This document shows positions 61,184-64,000 of a DNA stretch of 64,000 bases, piece after piece. The notes under the pieces are model-generated. The model saw only the letters and a list, made by a program, of their open reading frames with translations. It made no database searches and had not been told where the DNA came from. Origin of the DNA: Protula sp. h YS-2021. Lineage: Eukaryota; Annelida; Polychaeta; Sabellida; Serpulidae. Numbering within the stretch: the stretch's first letter is position 1; each line of letters begins with the position of its first letter. The translations under genes and the position numbers were made by a program. The DNA is taken from contig OX457026.1 in assembly GCA_949752745.1 (NCBI GenBank), positions 38,606,723 to 38,670,722 on the forward strand. Direction: 5' to 3'.

Positions 61184-61374
61184 AAACCAAATTAATATAA
61201 GAGTAGTTAGTTAAGAGTGCATGCAATATTATTTAAGAATTTACATTAAGAAACAGATCCTAGCATGTTAGATAATAAGAGATGATTCGCCAGTTAAGGG
61301 GATAGGTAGTGTAGTAGATAAAATGTCTTAAGAATAGTGTCATACTTTACAAGACTAAGGTCTTGTCTTTTCAG
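61184..61374 (+). promoter_or_regulatory. Intergenic stretch ending in a strong splice acceptor
   Basis: AT-rich gap after pol. It ends with a branch-like ACTAAG, a pyrimidine tract and TTTTCAG at 61374, directly before the ORF3 reading frame. Confidence 0.6.
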
Positions 61375-62327
61375 AAAATAACGTATCTGCCACCGTTACA
61401 TCGTGATATCCGGTATTTCGGTAGCAAGGCCGACCGAGCAAGAGCGCCTATCGACGATGGCTCCCGCGGATCCGAAATAACGACCAGAGGAACTAGTGAT
61501 AAGAACCCTTCACGACCCGAACAGCCGTCCGGGGCCACTCGTGTTGGTAGCCTCAAGGATCAAGAACAGTCCGTCAGCATTCGTTCTTCTGACGAGGCAA
61601 AGGAAGACTCAGATAATGGCTTCCAACTAGTAGTTCGGAAGAGAGATAGGCGAAGACTTCAGGATTCGAGCCGGCAAAGCCGCCCTGAATTCAGGAGAAG
61701 GTTTGACCATCGTGGTCAAATCGGTTCAAGTGACCGCAAGAGTCGTGCGGCGGAAAGAACACAATGGACGAAAACTTCGACTGAACGGGCCTATCACCCG
61801 TCACCGCTCAACCGACCACAAGTACGTGTGCCATCCCAGGATTTGAGCCGGCAGAGTCTTTCTGATTCACGAGAAGGGTTGACCATCGTGGTCAAACCGG
61901 TTCAGGTGATCGCAGGAGTCGTCAAAGTCGCTCTGAATTCCGGGAAAGGCTTGACCATCGTGGTCAAACCGGGTCAAGAGATTCTCATCATTTTGATAGA
62001 AGTCGTTCTAACCAAAGGGGTCAGGACACCGTTGGAATTATCCCCCTTAGGAATTCTCAGAATACCACCGAGACAGAACCGCCGAGATATCGTCAACCCC
62101 CAAAAGTTGGGGGAGCTGGCCACAGAAATTGCCGGTTTAGAGGCTGTCATGCGAGAATTAATCATCCAAATACGCACGCATTGACGCATCTGCCAACAAT
62201 TTTTGGTGAAACCGATTTAAGGACGCATTTCAATTCTTTTCTGACGTATCTCCTGTGTATGACCTCGATTTTTGAACTGGAAACCCTTAACGACCTGTTG
62301 AGATTTGCAAGAAAAACGGCTCTATGA
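61375..62327 (+). pseudogene. ORF3: basic Arg-rich protein of the LTR element (frameshifted)
   Basis: Open from the acceptor at 61375 with no ATG near its start. The first half is Arg/Ser/Gln-rich and contains imperfect repeats around FRRRFDHRGQIG and RQSRPEFRR, as in nucleic-acid-binding tails. Comparing the repeats shows one base missing in the second repeat near 61850-61875. After that the original frame runs to TGA 62182-62184, while the biologically sensible frame (third repeat, then a Cys/His cluster CRFRGCHARINH and a helical end) continues to TGA 62325-62327. Function unknown; RNA or nucleoprotein binding is a guess from composition. I know no standard gypsy gene like it. Confidence 0.6.
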
Positions 62328-62527
62328 AGAAAACGAGAATTACAAGTTGAAACCGGAAGAGACTGAGCTGTTGTTTGACTTCTGAATAAGCGTTGTTCAG
62401 ATATCGGGCTTGCAGATCGAATTGTCGTTTCGCCGCCGAACTGTGTAGCAGCTCTGCTATACTGGAAGATTCAGCGCTGCCTTTTTAACTGCCTCAACGA
62501 TTCAAAAGTTCGATTCTCCTGAGCAGT

Positions 62528-63586
62528 ATGACGTTTCCAGAAAGTAAACGGCAGGGGATTCAGAGGTCGATGGTAAGTGAAGCCATCGAAAAGTCACGGA
62601 CATTACCTGTTTCGTCTGCTAGTACCCAATCAAAGATGATTGGAGAAGGCAAGAGATCCGATCTCACGGTGGAACTGGATGTGAGGCGTGGTACACAAGC
62701 CATCCGAACTTCATCCTCAAGACCGAAGCTTACGCCTGGGATCGATACCCATTTTCATCCTGATAAGATGGCAGAAAGGTCAACTCAAATGGACAAGGAT
62801 AGGGACTTCGAAAGTCTGCTTGCACTTGAGCCTAGCTGTCCGGGCGATTTCTACCTGGAGAGTGAGGTGGCAGTCTTTTGCTTCCCTCAACAATACCCCT
62901 CGGGTACCATGCGTCACAATTTGCTGAAAGACGGCAGATTGCGTTTCGCTTTTGGAGTACATCCGAAAGCTGCGACATCCGTGACTCCGGGTGTGTTGGA
63001 AGACCTGAGGTTGATGTTGCAGTCCAGAGGTACAGTTGCCTTAGGCGAAATAGGGTTGGATAATTCAAGTTCGACCTGCCCGCGAGAGGATATTCAGATA
63101 AACGCTCTTGTTGACCTGCTTAAGATCGGAAATGAAATCAGGCTTCCGATTATTATTCATTGTCGAGACGAATTGGGTTCGCGTCGTGCGAGCAAAGATT
63201 GTCTCAACTTGATGAGACAACATCTATCTCCCTTCGCGCCCATTCATAGGCATTGCTTCAACGGCGGTTTAGGTGAGTTAAAAGAATGGTTGAGATACTT
63301 CCCAAACACCTTCTTTGGTATTACCGGACTCATCACTAAGAACCTGAAGCATCCTGAGTCATCAGAAGTCATTCGGGAATTAAGAGATATGTCTCGACTT
63401 GTTCTGGAAACGGATGCACCCTATTTGAGACCGGAAGGAGTAGACAATCAGCTGATGAACTCGCCGTACAACATTCCTGTGATTGCTGAGCAAATAGCAG
63501 AAATCTGCCATTGCAGCAGGACGCAGATTCTTCAGGAAACCGTAGAGTCTGCGAGGATGTTGTATCAGATCTCTCCGCTGGATTGA
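62528..63586 (+). CDS. TatD-family metal-dependent deoxyribonuclease carried by the LTR element
   Basis: Intact 352 codons from ATG to TGA. After a ~68-residue Ser/Arg-rich N-terminal extension the TatD barrel begins. Visible ligands: H75 and H77 (GIDTHFHPDK), H145 (FGVHPKA), E174 (ALGEIGLD), H211 (PIIIHCRD), H242 (RHCFNGG) and D296 (LETDAPYL). That is the full two-metal set of TatD nucleases, which degrade DNA 3'-5' or at abasic sites; the animal relative TATDN2 is also active on RNA. It lies between integrase and the polypurine tract, so it belongs to the element. A CAG acceptor-like site ends one base before the ATG, suggesting a spliced message. It is the only undamaged full-length frame of the element. 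A role in clearing RNA/DNA intermediates or host DNA is inference. Confidence 0.93.
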   Translation: MTFPESKRQGIQRSMVSEAIEKSRTLPVSSASTQSKMIGEGKRSDLTVELDVRRGTQAIRTSSSRPKLTPGIDTHFHPDKMAERSTQMDKDRDFESLLALEPSCPGDFYLESEVAVFCFPQQYPSGTMRHNLLKDGRLRFAFGVHPKAATSVTPGVLEDLRLMLQSRGTVALGEIGLDNSSSTCPREDIQINALVDLLKIGNEIRLPIIIHCRDELGSRRASKDCLNLMRQHLSPFAPIHRHCFNGGLGELKEWLRYFPNTFFGITGLITKNLKHPESSEVIRELRDMSRLVLETDAPYLRPEGVDNQLMNSPYNIPVIAEQIAEICHCSRTQILQETVESARMLYQISPLD

Positions 63587-63738
63587 TCATCGATGATCAA
63601 TCGCTTGTAGAATAGTGCGTGGACTGAATAAGCATGTTCAGTCAACGAGTGACAAGTGGGCAATTTAGGCACAACTTATACTGAATAAAGATGTTCAGTT
63701 GTGAGGTTCAGACAGGATAGAGGGCCCATTCCTTTTTT

Positions 63739-63752
63739 AAAATGGGGAAGAG
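63739..63752 (+). promoter_or_regulatory. Polypurine tract
   Basis: AAAATGGGGAAGAG directly before the 3' LTR, the usual plus-strand DNA priming site. Confidence 0.85.
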
Positions 63753-63900
63753 TGTTGTGCGTGTTGGGTGAATAGCCGCGCGGCCCCCTTGATTGACAGC
63801 TGAAAACCCGAATGCCATGTGCTTGAAGTAGTGTGTACCTGGCGGTCTTCGAGAGCGGACATCTTGCCTTAACGTACGCAGTACACGTAAGTTCACTTCA
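63753..63900 (+). repeat. 3' LTR
   Basis: 148 bp, differing from the 5' LTR by three substitutions and a one-base C-run difference. Followed by the CATG duplication (63901-63904). The last ~96 bases of the window are flank with nothing recognised. Confidence 0.93.
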
Positions 63901-64000
63901 CATGTAACGCATTCTTTGCGCTGTTCTAGTGGTATGTTAAGGTGTGATTTGCTGGGACTTGGCTGTTGGGTCTCTCCAAATACTCTTATCAAACTTTACT

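Larger units (their letters stand above)
52919..63900 (+). mobile_element. Ty3/gypsy-type LTR retrotransposon with a TatD nuclease gene
   Basis: Bounded by LTRs (TG...CA) and the 4-bp duplication CATG (52915-52918, 63901-63904). Order: LTR, primer-binding site, 1.7-kb leader, gag, protease, reverse transcriptase, RNase H, integrase, basic ORF3, TatD nuclease, polypurine tract, LTR. The protease-RT-RH-integrase order is that of Ty3/gypsy. The LTRs differ at about four positions, suggesting fairly recent insertion, yet gag and pol are broken, so the copy is defective. No envelope gene was recognised. Confidence 0.93.

Noticed and set aside
62528..63586. TatD nuclease as an independent host gene
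   Set aside because: It lies between integrase and the polypurine tract/3' LTR of one element with matching LTRs and a target duplication, so it is element-borne.

Overview
The window looks like intron-rich, repeat-dense nuclear DNA of a metazoan, most likely a marine invertebrate. It has one multi-exon animal gene with GT-AG introns, AT-rich intergenic DNA, long (TA)n tracts, many minisatellites and layered DNA transposons and retroelements. The species cannot be named from the sequence, and nothing suggests bacterial or organellar DNA.

The left 26.7 kb holds one host gene on the minus strand, a ferric-chelate-reductase-1-like gene (FRRS1/SDR2 type). Fourteen coding exons can be placed from splice sites and phases (26676 down to 1697). 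They join in frame to 598 residues: signal peptide, reeler domain, DOMON domain, then a six-helix cytochrome b561 core with four histidines at the expected haem-ligand places. Its introns carry most of the repeats of this half. These are four arrays of one 26-bp minisatellite in mirror-symmetric order (4.1-10.1 kb), a 55-bp G-rich minisatellite ending about 30 bp from a splice donor (14.3-15.6 kb), a tandemly copied exon-8 end with decoy donors (17.2-17.5 kb), and several foldback or terminal-inverted-repeat elements.

From 26.7 to 34.2 kb I find no host gene. There are palindromic candidate regulatory sites upstream of the FRRS1-like start, a 23-bp tandem repeat split by a transposon, two CAGGGTTGAG-ended elements in opposite orientation, and a hAT-like element with an exact 8-bp target duplication.

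From 34.2 to 52.6 kb lie two giant foldback elements (34225-38289 and 47377-52567). Each has long near-identical inverted arms, AG...CT termini and an exact 6-bp target-site duplication, as in Polintons/Mavericks. Their outer terminal sequences differ, but the inner modules match: arms of 150-165-bp tandem units, arrays of the palindrome AACATGTT that read as p53-type half-sites, and a central gene for an acidic two-zinc-finger protein. That gene is intact (248 residues) in the second element and truncated in the first. Between them lie a near-identical 185-bp repeat pair (one with a tRNA-like head), a long (TA)n tract and a decayed probable DIRS-type retroelement.

From 52.9 kb to the right edge is a full Ty3/gypsy-type LTR retrotransposon (52919-63900). 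It has 148-149-bp LTRs, a CATG target duplication, a primer-binding site and a polypurine tract. Gag and pol are broken by stops and frameshifts. Downstream of integrase are a basic Arg-rich ORF and an intact 352-codon TatD-family metal-dependent nuclease with every catalytic residue visible. Splice signals in the LTR, the leader and just before each 3' ORF suggest that these two ORFs are expressed from spliced RNAs. The TatD-bearing retroelement and the nested foldback elements carrying a zinc-finger gene are the most unusual content.
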